57,766 bases of DNA from Desulfobacteraceae bacterium (lineage in GTDB: Bacteria; Desulfobacterota; Desulfobacteria; Desulfobacterales; Desulfococcaceae), in assembly GCA_011390755.1 (NCBI GenBank), contig JAABRU010000003.1:1-57766 (forward strand), in the 5' to 3' direction. The stretch's first letter is position 1; each line of letters begins with the position of its first letter. The notes beneath the pieces are model-generated. The model saw only the letters and a list, made by a program, of their open reading frames with translations, was not told the DNA's origin and did not search any database. Positions 18,105 through 26,601 of the stretch are shown piece by piece. A program made the translations under genes and the position numbers.

Positions 18105-19601
18105 TCATCCTCCCGCGGGCAGGGTGATGGGCATTCCCATCAGCGGCCAGATGACATATACGGCCAGTCCGGTCACAAGCATCAGAATGATACTGGCCGG
18201 AATACCGTACATAAAAAATTCTCCGGTGGTAAACTGTTTGGAGTCGTAGGCAATGGCATTGGGGGCCGCCCCCACCAGCAGCAGAAAGGGCATACCCGCA
18301 GTAACCAGGGAAGCATAAAGAATCACTTCACCGGCCACATTGAGGTAAGGGGCAATGACCAGGGCCACCGGAAGGGAAATGGCAATGGCCGCCACGTTCA
18401 TGATAAAGTTGGTCATCATCATGACGAAGAAAGCAATGCCCATGACAAAAACAAACCAGTTGGCATTTTTAAACATGGTCAGCCAGTTAATGGCCATCCA
18501 TTCCGCAGCCCCGGTTTCCCAGAGACAGAAGCCGATACTCATGGCCCCGGCAAAAAGCAGGATGATATTCCAGGGAATTTCTTCCAGATCATTGATATCC
18601 AGAATGCCGGTAACGAAAAAAAGAACAGTGGAAATGAGAATAACAGCGGTTTTGTTGGGTGGAACAAAACCGGGAATGGCCGATTTCATGATTGCTGAGG
18701 CACCCAGTACCAGGATGACACCGGCCACAAGAACCGCCGCAATGATTTCATTGCGGGTAACACCGCCCAGTTCGGAATTCAGCCTTTTGGCTCTTTCCCG
18801 CAGTCCGGGGATGGTATCCTTTTCCGGCTTCATCACCACCATGAAAAATCCCCAGAGAATAAAAGTCATGAGCCAGCCGATGGGAAACATATACCAGCTC
18901 AGTTCAAAAAAACCGACGCTTTTATTGGTGATACCGCTGTAAAAACCAATGGCCACCGCGCCCCGGGCCGCCCCCAGCAGGGTGACAATACTGCCTGCAC
19001 CGGCCACATAGGCCATGCCCATAAAAAGCCCCTTACCAAATTTGGTGGGCCTGTCCCCTTCCCCGTAAAGAGAATAAATGGCCACCAGTAGCGGATAAAT
19101 GGTGGCGGCCACAGCCGTATGGGCCATGATATGGGTTAGGGCCGCAGTCAGCAGAAAGCAGCCCAGATAAATCATGCTGGTTCTTTCTCCCACAATGGCC
19201 AGCATTTTATAGGCGATTCTTCGCGTCAGTCCTGTCTTGGTAAAAACCAGACCGATGACAATGGAACCGAAAATAAAAAGAACCGAAGGATCCATAAAAT
19301 CCTTAAAGGCCACTTTGGGATCACGGATTAGGAACAAAGCCTGCAGCACACCGATAAGCAGACTGGTGACACCGATGGGAACCACCTCAAAAACCCACCA
19401 TGTACCGGCCAGCAGAAAAACGGCCAGCGCGCCTTTTCCCTCCTTGCTCAGAATAAAATGCTTTCCGGAAGGATCCACGGCATCGGGCCACTGGGGAGAA
19501 TAATAGACAATCAGAAAAAGCAGAACGCCGATTCCCATGAACATATATCTTTTCCAGTCAAAAGTTTTCTCATCCGGCGCAGTTACAACATCGCTTGCCA
19601 T
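18105..19601 (-). CDS. DASS/SLC13-family sodium-coupled dicarboxylate (or other anion) transporter, 498 aa
   Basis: The protein has about 12 hydrophobic segments and typical SLC13 landmarks: a first-half ITSLLIGVLQ/FGSIVIGL region, AAVATIYPLLVAI, and the second-half ETGAAEWMAIN / MMMTNFIMNVAAIAISLPVA hairpin resembling the SNT motif region (here TNFIMN), followed by VGAAPNAIAYDSKQFTTGEF. The family imports di- or tricarboxylates or sulfate with Na+. Substrate is not determined. AAAAGGAGT lies seven bases before the ATG. It lies upstream, on the same strand, of nothing closer than a repeat; the CBS genes lie further upstream. Confidence 0.9.
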   Translation of the reverse strand: MASDVVTAPDEKTFDWKRYMFMGIGVLLFLIVYYSPQWPDAVDPSGKHFILSKEGKGALAVFLLAGTWWVFEVVPIGVTSLLIGVLQALFLIRDPKVAFKDFMDPSVLFIFGSIVIGLVFTKTGLTRRIAYKMLAIVGERTSMIYLGCFLLTAALTHIMAHTAVAATIYPLLVAIYSLYGEGDRPTKFGKGLFMGMAYVAGAGSIVTLLGAARGAVAIGFYSGITNKSVGFFELSWYMFPIGWLMTFILWGFFMVVMKPEKDTIPGLRERAKRLNSELGGVTRNEIIAAVLVAGVILVLGASAIMKSAIPGFVPPNKTAVILISTVLFFVTGILDINDLEEIPWNIILLFAGAMSIGFCLWETGAAEWMAINWLTMFKNANWFVFVMGIAFFVMMMTNFIMNVAAIAISLPVALVIAPYLNVAGEVILYASLVTAGMPFLLLVGAAPNAIAYDSKQFTTGEFFMYGIPASIILMLVTGLAVYVIWPLMGMPITLPAGG

Positions 19602-19671
19602 AAGTTTTACTCCTTTTTGTATTCAGATTTTTATCCGGGAGAACGGATATGTTTTTTTCGGTACGATTACA

Positions 19672-19780
19672 TTTGACGGTCTCATAAAAAGTCCATAATC
19701 AGGGTTTGACACATATTAACACTCTGATTTTATGAATAGCAGTTTTTGAAATTTGGACTTTTTACCGATTCATCAAATTT
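19672..19780. repeat. Family C inverted-repeat element, copy C1
   Basis: The left end ATTTGACGGTCTCATAAAAAGTCC and the right end GGACTTTTTACCGATTCATC are inverted partners of the family seen at 24872-24983, 26602-26713 and 53858-54076. The interior has TTTGACACATATTAACA and CTGATTTTATGAATAGC. The right end overlaps the last codons of the CBS-domain gene and provides its TGA. Confidence 0.75.
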
Positions 19781-20336
19781 TACAGGCCAGAATCTCCTGG
19801 GTCACAGCCTCAAACACATCGGTCAGTCTCAGAATACCGGTGATTTTTTTGCCTTCTCCCACTACCAGCAAAGACTGATGATGCCCCAGCACCAACTGAT
19901 GAATGGCTTCATTTAAAGAAGCTTTTTCTTCAATATATTCTCCTTCCGAAATCGCTTTGATAAAGGAGGCCACCTTTTTCTGCGCGGCTTTCCGGCAGAT
20001 ATGCTCCATGGGATCTTCCCAGAGTTTCAGACTTTCCAGCATGGTTTTCTGAAAACTGCGGGTAAACCCCACATGCATGGCACCTTTATCGGACAGCATT
20101 TCATCATATTTGGGTTCCAGACCTTTGAGAATATCCGTAAAACCGACTTTCCCGATAACACTGCCTGTTTCATCCAGCACCAGCACAGCCCGATGCCGGT
20201 ATCTGGATTTATCAAATTCATCATGGGATTTTTTCAGGGCCAGTACCGCTTCCGCAAGTGTGGCATCTTTGGAAACTGTTGCATATTCCGAAAGCTGCAG
20301 CATCAGACCTTTTACATCTTTTGTTTTCAAATTCAT
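19773..20336 (-). CDS. CBS-domain protein (187 aa)
   Basis: Two CBS motifs are visible: one from VKGLMLQLSEYATVSKDATLAEAV to RAVLVLDETGSVIGKVGFTDIL, the other from VASFIKAISEGEYIEEKASLNEAIHQLV to SLLVVGEGKKITGILRLTDVF. Such tandem pairs bind adenine nucleotides and regulate partners. There is no membrane segment. I start at ATG 20336, which has a perfect AGGAGGT six bases upstream; the annotated frame could reach 20372, but those codons touch a MITE. The stop TGA lies inside a family C repeat, so the last two residues come from the repeat. A second CBS protein is encoded upstream. Confidence 0.88.
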   Translation of the reverse strand: MNLKTKDVKGLMLQLSEYATVSKDATLAEAVLALKKSHDEFDKSRYRHRAVLVLDETGSVIGKVGFTDILKGLEPKYDEMLSDKGAMHVGFTRSFQKTMLESLKLWEDPMEHICRKAAQKKVASFIKAISEGEYIEEKASLNEAIHQLVLGHHQSLLVVGEGKKITGILRLTDVFEAVTQEILACKI

Positions 20337-20372
20337 ACCTCCTGTATTACTGTTAAAAAGACCATCACACAT

Positions 20373-20517
20373 TCAGCAGATTGAAAAATTTTCCCCGGAT
20401 ACGGTTTTACGGCTGTCCCGGAGTGCGAAAACTGTATTTCTGCACCGCCGCAGCGCCCGGTTACCCCATGCAAAAATATAATTTTTGCACTTCTCCGGAA
20501 ATTTTTCGATCTGCTGA
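20373..20517. mobile_element. Family B MITE, copy B2 (145 bp, CAT target duplication)
   Basis: The ends TCAGCAGATTGAAAAATTTT and AAATTTTTCGATCTGCTGA bound exactly 145 bases, the same length as B1. CAT flanks both sides (20370-20372 and 20518-20520). It is inserted in the leader between the two CBS-domain genes, 34 bases upstream of the ribosome binding site of the downstream gene. Confidence 0.9.
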
Positions 20518-20609
20518 CATTATCTATAGAGATTCCCGAAGGAATCTTCGCATCCATAAAAATACTCCCTGTGATCGGAAGCATTGGAAATTTCAGACCC
20601 GTGCTTATA

Positions 20610-21095
20610 TCATTCCGGAAGTGTTTCGGCAATTCCTATAAGTATATCTTCCAGATGAATAATGCCGACCACTTCTTTTTCCCGCACAACCGGCAGGGAA
20701 TTAATCTGGTGTTTATGAAATGAAAAAACGGCTTCCAGAATCATTTCACTTTCATTGATGCAGGTTTTAAAAGGGGTCATAATTTCTTTCACCTTTTTAT
20801 TGAATGATTCCATACATTCTGCCTGCAGCTGCCCTTCCCAGAAAATCGGCCCGATACGTTCCGCCCCTTTGAGAAAATGCTCTGCTATACCGAAAACAAC
20901 TTCGGGAGGAGAGATAAAACCTCTGACGGTTCCATGCCCGTCTTCCCCGTCCCGGATGACAATGATAAATGGAGCATGTAACTCTTTGCTGTTGCTCAGC
21001 AGTTTCAGAACCTTTTTTACCGGTTCTTTTTCACTGACATAGGGATAGTGCCCCAAAGGATGCATAAAATCTTTGACAACTTTTTCCAAAGGCAT
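20610..21095 (-). CDS. CBS-domain protein (161 aa)
   Basis: It starts MPLEKVVKDFMHPLGHYPYV with a first CBS motif ending HAPFIIVIRDGEDGHGTVRGFISP and a second from VKEIMTPFKTCINESEMILEAV to SLPVVREKEVVGIIHLEDILI. It is similar in layout to the 19773-20336 product and was probably cotranscribed with it before a MITE entered the gap. A GGAGAG ribosome binding site is present. Tandem CBS-only proteins bind AMP/ATP/S-adenosyl ligands; the regulated partner may be one of the adjacent transporters (DASS or OPT-like), but this is inference from position. Confidence 0.85.
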   Translation of the reverse strand: MPLEKVVKDFMHPLGHYPYVSEKEPVKKVLKLLSNSKELHAPFIIVIRDGEDGHGTVRGFISPPEVVFGIAEHFLKGAERIGPIFWEGQLQAECMESFNKKVKEIMTPFKTCINESEMILEAVFSFHKHQINSLPVVREKEVVGIIHLEDILIGIAETLPE

Positions 21096-21309
21096 AAATG
21101 TTCTCTCCCTTTCGGTATTTTTTCGCAGGAAATGTTTTCTGCAGTTTCAGCAATAAATGTGCCATGAAAAAAATATGTCAGAAATTATCCTTCAGAGTCT
21201 TTTAATCACAGAATATTTTTTATGATCCGTCCCGCAGAGTCCATATCAGTTTTCTGTGAAAATGGCAATATTTTGCCGATGCAGGAAAAATGTTGCCGCA
21301 GGAATACTT

Positions 21310-21378
21310 TCAGCAGATTGAAAAGTTTCCGGGACAGTCCTAAAACCGTATTCGGGGAAAATTTTTCCGATATGCTGA
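21310..21378. mobile_element. Family B MITE, internally deleted copy B3 (69 bp, CTT target duplication)
   Basis: TCAGCAGATTGAAAAGTTTC at the left and TTTTTCCGATATGCTGA at the right enclose only 69 bases; the central hairpin is missing. CTT flanks both sides (21307-21309 and 21379-21381). Confidence 0.85.
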
Positions 21379-21439
21379 CTTTGGAAAAAAGAATCTCAGG
21401 GGAGCGGAATGCCGGAGGAAAGGGACAGTTCAGGTGATT

Positions 21440-21580
21440 GCCTGAAAAAAAATGTATCAAAGGAGTGCCAAACGGAAAGACTTGGGAGGGAACCGCCGGG
21501 TCCTTTGGCAGTGTCTGCCATCTGACAGTCCGGTCACAGATTTTCCGTCTGCGGCTCTTTCAGAATGAATCGCTGCATTC
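21440..21580. repeat. Degraded family F repeat
   Basis: GGAGTGCCAAACGGAAAGACT, GGCAGTGTCTGCCATCTGACAGTCCG and GAATCGCTGCATTCATATT correspond to inverted blocks of the 281-422 and 657-798 repeats. It abuts the B4 element. No gene is seen from 21096 to 21751. Confidence 0.5.
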
Positions 21581-21584
21581 ATAT

Positions 21585-21731
21585 TCAGTAGATCGAAAAG
21601 TTTTACGGCAAGGAGTGCAAAAATTGTATTTTTGCATGGGGAACCGGGAGATGCGGCGGTGCAGAAATACAGTTTCCGCTCTCCGGGACAGCCGTAAAAC
21701 CGTATCCGGGGGAAACTTTTCGATCTACTGA
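21585..21731. mobile_element. Family B MITE, copy B4 (147 bp, TAT target duplication)
   Basis: The ends TCAGTAGATCGAAAAGTTTT and AACTTTTCGATCTACTGA bound 147 bases, in the opposite orientation to B1 judging from the interior (GGAGTGCAAAAATTGTATTTT first). TAT flanks both sides (21582-21584 and 21732-21734). It lies 20 bases past the stop of the OPT-like gene and could serve as its terminator hairpin. Confidence 0.9.
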
Positions 21732-21751
21732 TATTTGGAAACCGCCTGAAG

Positions 21752-23740
21752 TCAGTAGGCCAGTCTGCCCAGTGATTTGAGTATCAGGGTAAAGCCCATG
21801 GCAAACATGCCCATGAGTCCCATACCGCAGGAAAATCCGGCCAGCAGGACAGGTGCATACTGCCGCCACATACTTCCGTATTTTTTCAGAAAGAAATAAC
21901 GACCCAGAAATGCCCCGGTCACTTCCAGAATCAGGCCGTGGGGCGTACTCTGCCCCAGCCCCCGGACCACACCGTAAATCAGCATTACCGGCAGACCGAA
22001 AGCGGCAAGAAGGGCATAGGTGATAATACCGAATCCTGCTCCTGCCAGAACATACAGGGCATTGAGGGCCTGGAAAAAAGCGGAATTCCCTTCCAGGGTG
22101 GATGTCTGCATGAGCAGGGAATTGAGGGCCTGAAGATGCCACAGTTCCTGGGCATAGGGATAGTTGGCGGATGGAATGGGGGCCAGTCGCCAGATAAACT
22201 GGGAAAAGAGCAGACTGGAAATCATGACCACCGGGAAAACCACTATCTCGGCCTTGATAATGCCCCGGATGCTGGTTCCTGTCAGTTCGATTTCCCGGAA
22301 GTCCACCGTGGCTTTTCCGTAGTTGTGGATGGGAATGGGCGCGTACCATATTTCAATGCCCTGGTATCCGAAAAAGCGGGCCCCGGCAATGAAACTGGCC
22401 TCCCGCACCAGGGGCAGACTGATAAACTGCCCGGCAATACCCTCCATGCGGGCCGTGATATAGGAGACAAGGGGGGTATAAAGAAATCCGTATCCGATGA
22501 AAAAAATCCAGGGAAAGTTGGGAACCAGCCAGACGCAGAGCAGGACATAGGCCAGAGTGGAGGAAACATAAATTGCGATGGAAATCCAGAAACTGAAATC
22601 CCCCCTTCCGGGCGGCGGATGAAAGAGATCTGTAAAACTGCCCCGCTGTCCGGCATAATCTTTGCGGAAGGATCGGAGCACCTGCCAGATGCCCACAAAG
22701 GCAATGGCCAGCCCCAGACCGATGCCGAAACTCATATAAAAATCAAAATTATTGGCAAAAACGGTTTCCACCGTGGCCATGCCCGGGTGCCAGCGTTTCA
22801 GAATACCGTGCTGAAAAAGAAAAGGATTGGCAATTACCGTAATAATCAGGCCAATCAGCCCGCCGATGACAGCCCAGAAAGGCAAAACCATGCCGATGAA
22901 AATGAGGCCCATATCCAGCTGAATACCGGTGGCCACCGCGGGAAGTGCATCTTCGGTATGCCGGGTCAGTTCCACCCAGGGAATGGGAATCAGTCGGATG
23001 GCTTCGGTGAAAAGCAGACCGGAAACCGTGGGCAGCAGTACATAGACACTGCCGAAAAGCAGTCCTGTGACTCCCCCGATGGAAAATACCCGCCACTTCC
23101 AGCTTTTTGTCTTATCTTCGGTGGATTCTGCCAAAGCCATGGTTCCCAAAGCCCCCACCGGGGCCATGGGAAAAGGCAGTTTTTCCACATCCGAGGTAAT
23201 CCGGTACAGGGCATAACCCAGGCCGAAATGGTCAATGCGCTGAATAATCTGGGAACCGATGAGCAAAAGGATGGGGATGAGCCAGTCCCGGTGAAAGAAG
23301 GTCCGTTCCGGCAGGGAGGCGGAATCCGGCGGCGGGGCCACCCAGGTCGGGATAAACTCCGTCAGTCCCAGCATCCGGGCCGCATCGGACTGCACTAAAT
23401 ACTGATTCCAGAGCAGCCCCTGGAAAGGAGAGGCCAGGGCCGCACCGGCCATATAATAGAGGATGAAAATTTCCTGATTTTTCAGTTCCGTATAGGATCG
23501 CTTGGCGATTTCCGCAAAAAGGATAATCGTTACCCACCTCGCAGCCGGACCGATACCCGAACCGATGACCAGTTGCAGATACATACTGCCGGGCATCATG
23601 AGAAAACCGATAAACACGGCTCCCACAACAGCTTTCCAGTCAAAACCCTCTTCAAAATGATCGGGCCGGGGCAGCAGATCCCGGTATTCCTGTAGTTCTT
23701 TATCTTCGTACAATAGTTGTTTCCTGAAGGCCAATGTCAC
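21752..23740 (-). CDS. Large polytopic membrane protein, OPT (oligopeptide transporter)-superfamily-like, 662 aa
   Basis: About 14 hydrophobic segments are present, the size and character of OPT-type peptide or metal-chelate transporters. Segments such as AVVGAVFIGFLMMPGSMYLQ, HFGLGYALYRITSDVEKLPFPMAPVGALGTMA and the C-terminal ARFFGYQGIEIWYAPIPIHNYGKATVDFREIELTGTS fit the bacterial 'peptide transporter' branch. I judge this by general resemblance. The ATG at 23740 lies inside the terminal inverted repeat of a small mobile element (23732-23798). Its only Shine-Dalgarno-like sequence (GGGAGGGG) belongs to the element. A TTG start at the codon for Leu9 or Leu10, preceded by CAGGAAACAA, may be the original one. 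Confidence 0.75.
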   Translation of the reverse strand: MTLAFRKQLLYEDKELQEYRDLLPRPDHFEEGFDWKAVVGAVFIGFLMMPGSMYLQLVIGSGIGPAARWVTIILFAEIAKRSYTELKNQEIFILYYMAGAALASPFQGLLWNQYLVQSDAARMLGLTEFIPTWVAPPPDSASLPERTFFHRDWLIPILLLIGSQIIQRIDHFGLGYALYRITSDVEKLPFPMAPVGALGTMALAESTEDKTKSWKWRVFSIGGVTGLLFGSVYVLLPTVSGLLFTEAIRLIPIPWVELTRHTEDALPAVATGIQLDMGLIFIGMVLPFWAVIGGLIGLIITVIANPFLFQHGILKRWHPGMATVETVFANNFDFYMSFGIGLGLAIAFVGIWQVLRSFRKDYAGQRGSFTDLFHPPPGRGDFSFWISIAIYVSSTLAYVLLCVWLVPNFPWIFFIGYGFLYTPLVSYITARMEGIAGQFISLPLVREASFIAGARFFGYQGIEIWYAPIPIHNYGKATVDFREIELTGTSIRGIIKAEIVVFPVVMISSLLFSQFIWRLAPIPSANYPYAQELWHLQALNSLLMQTSTLEGNSAFFQALNALYVLAGAGFGIITYALLAAFGLPVMLIYGVVRGLGQSTPHGLILEVTGAFLGRYFFLKKYGSMWRQYAPVLLAGFSCGMGLMGMFAMGFTLILKSLGRLAY

Positions 23741-23798
23741 TGACTTAAGCCCCCCTCCCCCGGGGGAGGGGGATTTTTTGCCTAAGTCAATGACATTG
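23732..23798. mobile_element. Family D MITE, 67 bp, with 10-bp target duplication (9/10)
   Basis: Left CAATGTCACTGACTTAAG and right CCTAAGTCAATGACATTG are inverted partners around a CCCCCTCCCCCGGGGGAGGGGG hairpin core. Flanks are TCCTGAAGGC (23722-23731) and TTCTGAAGGC (23799-23808), a 9/10 direct repeat. The element covers the start codon of the OPT-like gene. Confidence 0.85.
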
Positions 23799-23897
23799 TT
23801 CTGAAGGCTGTGGAAATTCAGAAACTGAATTTTAGAAAGCCCCGAAGGAGTGGACTGGTATAGTCCGGGTCAAGGGCCATCATCGTTATACATAAGT

Positions 23898-24041
23898 CAA
23901 TGCCGTTTCCTTAAGACTCCCCTCCCCTGAGGGAGGGGCAGGGGAGGGTGTAAACGCCATTAATTACAACGTGTTATTTTTACCCCTCCCCTAACCCTCC
24001 CACCGGGGGAGGGGGATTATTTTGTTAAGGCAACAGCATTG
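23898..24041. repeat. Family D element, larger diverged copy
   Basis: Left CAATGCCGTTTCCTTAAG and right GTTAAGGCAACAGCATTG are imperfect inverted ends (about 15 of 18). The interior has two C/G-run hairpins as in 53685-53819. No target duplication is recognisable. Confidence 0.65.
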
Positions 24042-24230
24042 TCCCCTGACCCCTCCCGCCGGGGGAGGGGAATATTCGGATCAGCGGATTTGACCCACCA
24101 CCGTTTTGTTCTTTAAAAAACAGGTACGGGCCGAAAAGATTGATTTCCCTCTGCCGGGGCCTACTGCATATGCCCCGGCAGTCATAAATCTAATTCATCA
24201 ACCCATTTGACCCACCACCAACTGCCTGTG
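24042..24230. repeat. Cluster of family A half-elements
   Basis: GGATCAGCGGATTTGACCCACCACC near 24080-24104 is a family A right end preceded by its C/G-run hairpin (CCCTCCCGCCGGGGGAGGGG). A second right end (CCCATTTGACCCACCACC) occurs near 24200-24220 after a TGCCGGGGC...GCCCCGGCA stem. No gene is seen between 23799 and 24245. Confidence 0.6.
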
Positions 24231-24245
24231 TACTAGCGAAAAAAA

Positions 24246-24803
24246 CTATTCCTTTCCCAGCATTCCCTGTTTCAGATCCTTATCCGCCGGTTTTTCTCCC
24301 AACCAGATAGAAAACAGGGCTTTTTTGAATTCCGTACCTGTTATCGTTCCCATGAGTTTTTCTTTGATATACAGCCGTGCGCCCTGCCCGGGAGTATAGA
24401 TGATATCATAAATATCCCCTTTTTTGGCTTCTGCCGTGAACCAGGAATTAAAGGTGTCAATTTCTTTCTGAATGGCCCTGGTATTTCCGGCATTGGAAAA
24501 ACCTTCATTCCATGCGGCAATCAGCTTTTCAGCGGAAACACCGTCATGGATAAACTGCATACGGATGGCCATCGGTGCATCTTCATTTATGACGGCTTCG
24601 GCATCACTGCTTTTTGCCCTCAGATACAGACCGCCTGCATAGACCTTGATGAAAAATTTTGACCGCAGACCGACCCCGTTGAGCAGCAGTGTTTCATTTC
24701 CCGCCTTCAGGGTATCCGGCATGGTGACACCGCCGATTTCTTTGGCAGTGGCAGGAAAAGTTGTCAGCAGGGTCAGCAGGAGCATACAGAACAGTTTTTT
24801 CAT
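24246..24803 (-). CDS. Secreted chalcone-isomerase-like domain protein (185 aa)
   Basis: A clear signal peptide (MKKLFCMLLLTLLTTFPATA) is followed by a chalcone-isomerase-like fold domain: KEIGGVTMPDTLKAGNETLLLNGVGLRSKFFIKVYAGGLYL, MQFIHDGVSAEKLIAAWNEGF, and the conserved C-terminal KKALFSIWLGEKPADKDLKQGMLG. This bacterial family is exported and probably binds fatty acids or other lipids rather than flavonoids; no enzymatic role is established. The ribosome binding site GAAAGGA is present. It stands alone between repeat clusters. Confidence 0.9.
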   Translation of the reverse strand: MKKLFCMLLLTLLTTFPATAKEIGGVTMPDTLKAGNETLLLNGVGLRSKFFIKVYAGGLYLRAKSSDAEAVINEDAPMAIRMQFIHDGVSAEKLIAAWNEGFSNAGNTRAIQKEIDTFNSWFTAEAKKGDIYDIIYTPGQGARLYIKEKLMGTITGTEFKKALFSIWLGEKPADKDLKQGMLGKE

Positions 24804-24871
24804 AAGACTGAAATCCTTTCAAAGAAAAATCCCCCATCAGAAAGCACGGGGGACGGGTAAGTCTGAATAAT

Positions 24872-24983
24872 AAATTAGATGATCTCGTAAAAAGTAGGAA
24901 AATCAGGTTTTGACACACATTAATATACTGATTTTATTAACAGCGATTTTCAAAAATCTGATTTTTTACGGGTTCATCAAATT
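24872..24983. repeat. Family C inverted-repeat element, copy C2
   Basis: AAATTAGATGATCTCGTAAA at the left and TTTTTTACGGGTTCATCAAATT at the right are imperfect inverted ends. The interior TTTTGACACACATTAATATA and CTGATTTTATTAACAGCG match the other family C copies. Confidence 0.75.
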
Positions 24984-25018
24984 AAAAATACCGAAGCAGT
25001 AAAAATATGAGAAAAAAA

Positions 25019-25486
25019 CTAATCTCCCATTTCCGCCATATAATCATCATACATGCTTTCCAGTTTCAGTTTGTGATTGGCCTCTTCCTGGCAGAGAATA
25101 TTGAAGACTTTTACCGCGTCCTCACCTTCTGCTTTTTCCCGCATTCCCTGATACAGTTTCAGGGCTTTTTCTTCCCGTTTGATGGCAAGCAGCAGCAGAT
25201 CCCGGTATCCCATACCGGGTGTATAATCCACATCAGACATATAGTCACTGCGTTTCATATCGGGTATCCATTTGAATTTATAGGATGAAATGCTTTGATC
25301 CGCAGTGCTGTTTTTTACATTCTGCAGAAGTTTGGCATGTTTGTCTTCTTCTTTTGCAAATTCTTCCAGCATCTGTGCAGCTCCGGAAAAAGATTCCTGT
25401 TTTGCGGCATCCCGGTAAAAATCTGCTGCTTCCACTTCTTTTTCAATTGCAAAATCAATTACTTCATTTAAATCTTTAAACTCCAT
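25019..25486 (-). CDS. Rubrerythrin-like ferritin-fold diiron protein (155 aa)
   Basis: This is a four-helix ferritin-like protein. The first helix pair carries ALEKEVEAADFY-type iron ligands (FAIEKEVEAADFYRDAA) and EEFAKEEDKHAKLL. The second carries LLAIKREEKALKLYQGM and NILCQEEANHKLKLE. These two ExxH-type sets are the diiron ligands of rubrerythrins. The C-terminal rubredoxin domain is absent, so it is a short (erythrin-like) form. Such proteins reduce peroxide or store iron in anaerobes. The start has AAAGGAG at the right distance. Confidence 0.9.
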   Translation of the reverse strand: MEFKDLNEVIDFAIEKEVEAADFYRDAAKQESFSGAAQMLEEFAKEEDKHAKLLQNVKNSTADQSISSYKFKWIPDMKRSDYMSDVDYTPGMGYRDLLLLAIKREEKALKLYQGMREKAEGEDAVKVFNILCQEEANHKLKLESMYDDYMAEMGD

Positions 25487-25675
25487 TTTTGTCTCCTTTG
25501 CCTTTTGTATTCGGATTATGAAGCTGTTTTTACAGACTTCCCCAGTTTATCGTCTTCTTAATGATCATCAGATTTTATTTCCGATAATGTCCCTTATGTA
25601 TAGCGGTTATACAGGGAAATCGCAAGAAAAATTTATGGTTTTCCCCACTGTTTTCAGGTAGAATTATATTTGTTC

Positions 25676-25704
25676 TTGACGCTTTTTTATTTCTCAGATA
25701 AAAT
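25676..25704 (+). promoter_or_regulatory. Sigma-70-type promoter candidate for the glycosyltransferase gene
   Basis: TTGACG (25676-25681) and TAAAAT (25699-25704) are separated by 17 bases, 44 bases upstream of the ATG at 25748. The match to the consensus is good, but no transcription data are available. Confidence 0.5.
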
Positions 25705-25747
25705 ATATATTTATTAATTTTCTTATTTATTAGGAGATTGCACTGCT

Positions 25748-26473
25748 ATGCCCCCCTTATCCTATTCTGTCATCATTCCTGCGTATAATGAAGAGGAATG
25801 GCTGCCCCGTACCCTCGCCGCCCTGAAAAATGCCATGGAGCAAAGCAGTCTTCGGGGCGAGGTGATTGTGGTGGACAATAATTCCACAGACAGAACCGCA
25901 GATATAGCCCGGAAACAGGGGGCCAGGGTGATATTCGAGACCGTCAATCAGATTGCCCGGGCACGGAATGCCGGGGGACAGGCGGCACGGGGAAGATTTC
26001 TGCTTTTCCTGGATGCGGATACCCTGATGAGCCCGGCGATCCTGAAAAAGGCCATGGCCAATCTTGCGGGGGGCAGATGCTGCGGAGGCGGGATCCGCCT
26101 GGATTTCGGTAAAATCCGCCCGGCATCCGCACAGATAATGGTGGATTTCTGGAATTGGATTTCGCTTCGTTTCAGACTGGCGGCCGGGGCATGTATTTAC
26201 TGTCTGGCAACGGCATACCGGGGCACAGGCGGTTTTGATGAAAAGGTCTATGCTTCGGAAGAAATATGGTTTTCTTTGGCCCTGCAGAAATGGGGCAAAA
26301 AAAGAGGTATGGAATTCTGTATGATTACGGAAGAATATATTGCATCTTCCGACCGGAAACTGAACTGGTTTTCCCCCCTGCAGACCCGGATAATGTTTTT
26401 GGCTGCATTTCTCATACCTTTTGCGCCTTATTCCAAAACATTGTGCCGCTTATGGTACAAACGCCCTTCATAG
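25748..26473 (+). CDS. Family 2 glycosyltransferase (241 aa)
   Basis: The GT-A fold is clear: YSVIIPAYNEEEWLPRTL, EVIVVDNNSTDRTADIARKQGA, ARARNAGGQAARGRFLLFLDADT with the DAD metal-binding triad. The acceptor half (TAYRGTGGFDEKVYASEEIWFSLAL) carries the ED-like position as SEE. A short hydrophobic segment (LQTRIMFLAAFLIPFAPY) near the C-terminus suggests membrane association. The protein resembles the short GT2 enzymes that often accompany TIGR04282-type glycosyltransferases (one lies at 30865-31539). The acceptor is unknown. AGGAG lies 11 bases before the ATG. Confidence 0.88.
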   Translation: MPPLSYSVIIPAYNEEEWLPRTLAALKNAMEQSSLRGEVIVVDNNSTDRTADIARKQGARVIFETVNQIARARNAGGQAARGRFLLFLDADTLMSPAILKKAMANLAGGRCCGGGIRLDFGKIRPASAQIMVDFWNWISLRFRLAAGACIYCLATAYRGTGGFDEKVYASEEIWFSLALQKWGKKRGMEFCMITEEYIASSDRKLNWFSPLQTRIMFLAAFLIPFAPYSKTLCRLWYKRPS

Positions 26474-26494
26474 CCAGGTCAGACCTCCCCGTTG

Positions 26495-26570
26495 GGTGCC
26501 GGAAAGCTGCGCGGAGTGCGAAAATTACGGCCGGAGGGCCGGTTTTTCGCAGACACTTTCATATTACCGG
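26495..26570. repeat. Family E repeat fragment
   Basis: GGAAAGCTGCGCGGAGTGCGAAAAT and GGCCGGTTTTTCGCAGACACTTTCATAT match the tandem units at 57585-57766. Confidence 0.65.
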
Positions 26571-26601
26571 TATCCCGGCCCCTTGTTTTAAGAAGATTCA
26601 A

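Noticed and set aside
21938-23398. 486-codon plus-strand frame opposite the OPT-like transporter
   Set aside because: It has low-complexity Gly/Gln/His-rich text without domain features; the minus strand has regular membrane helices.
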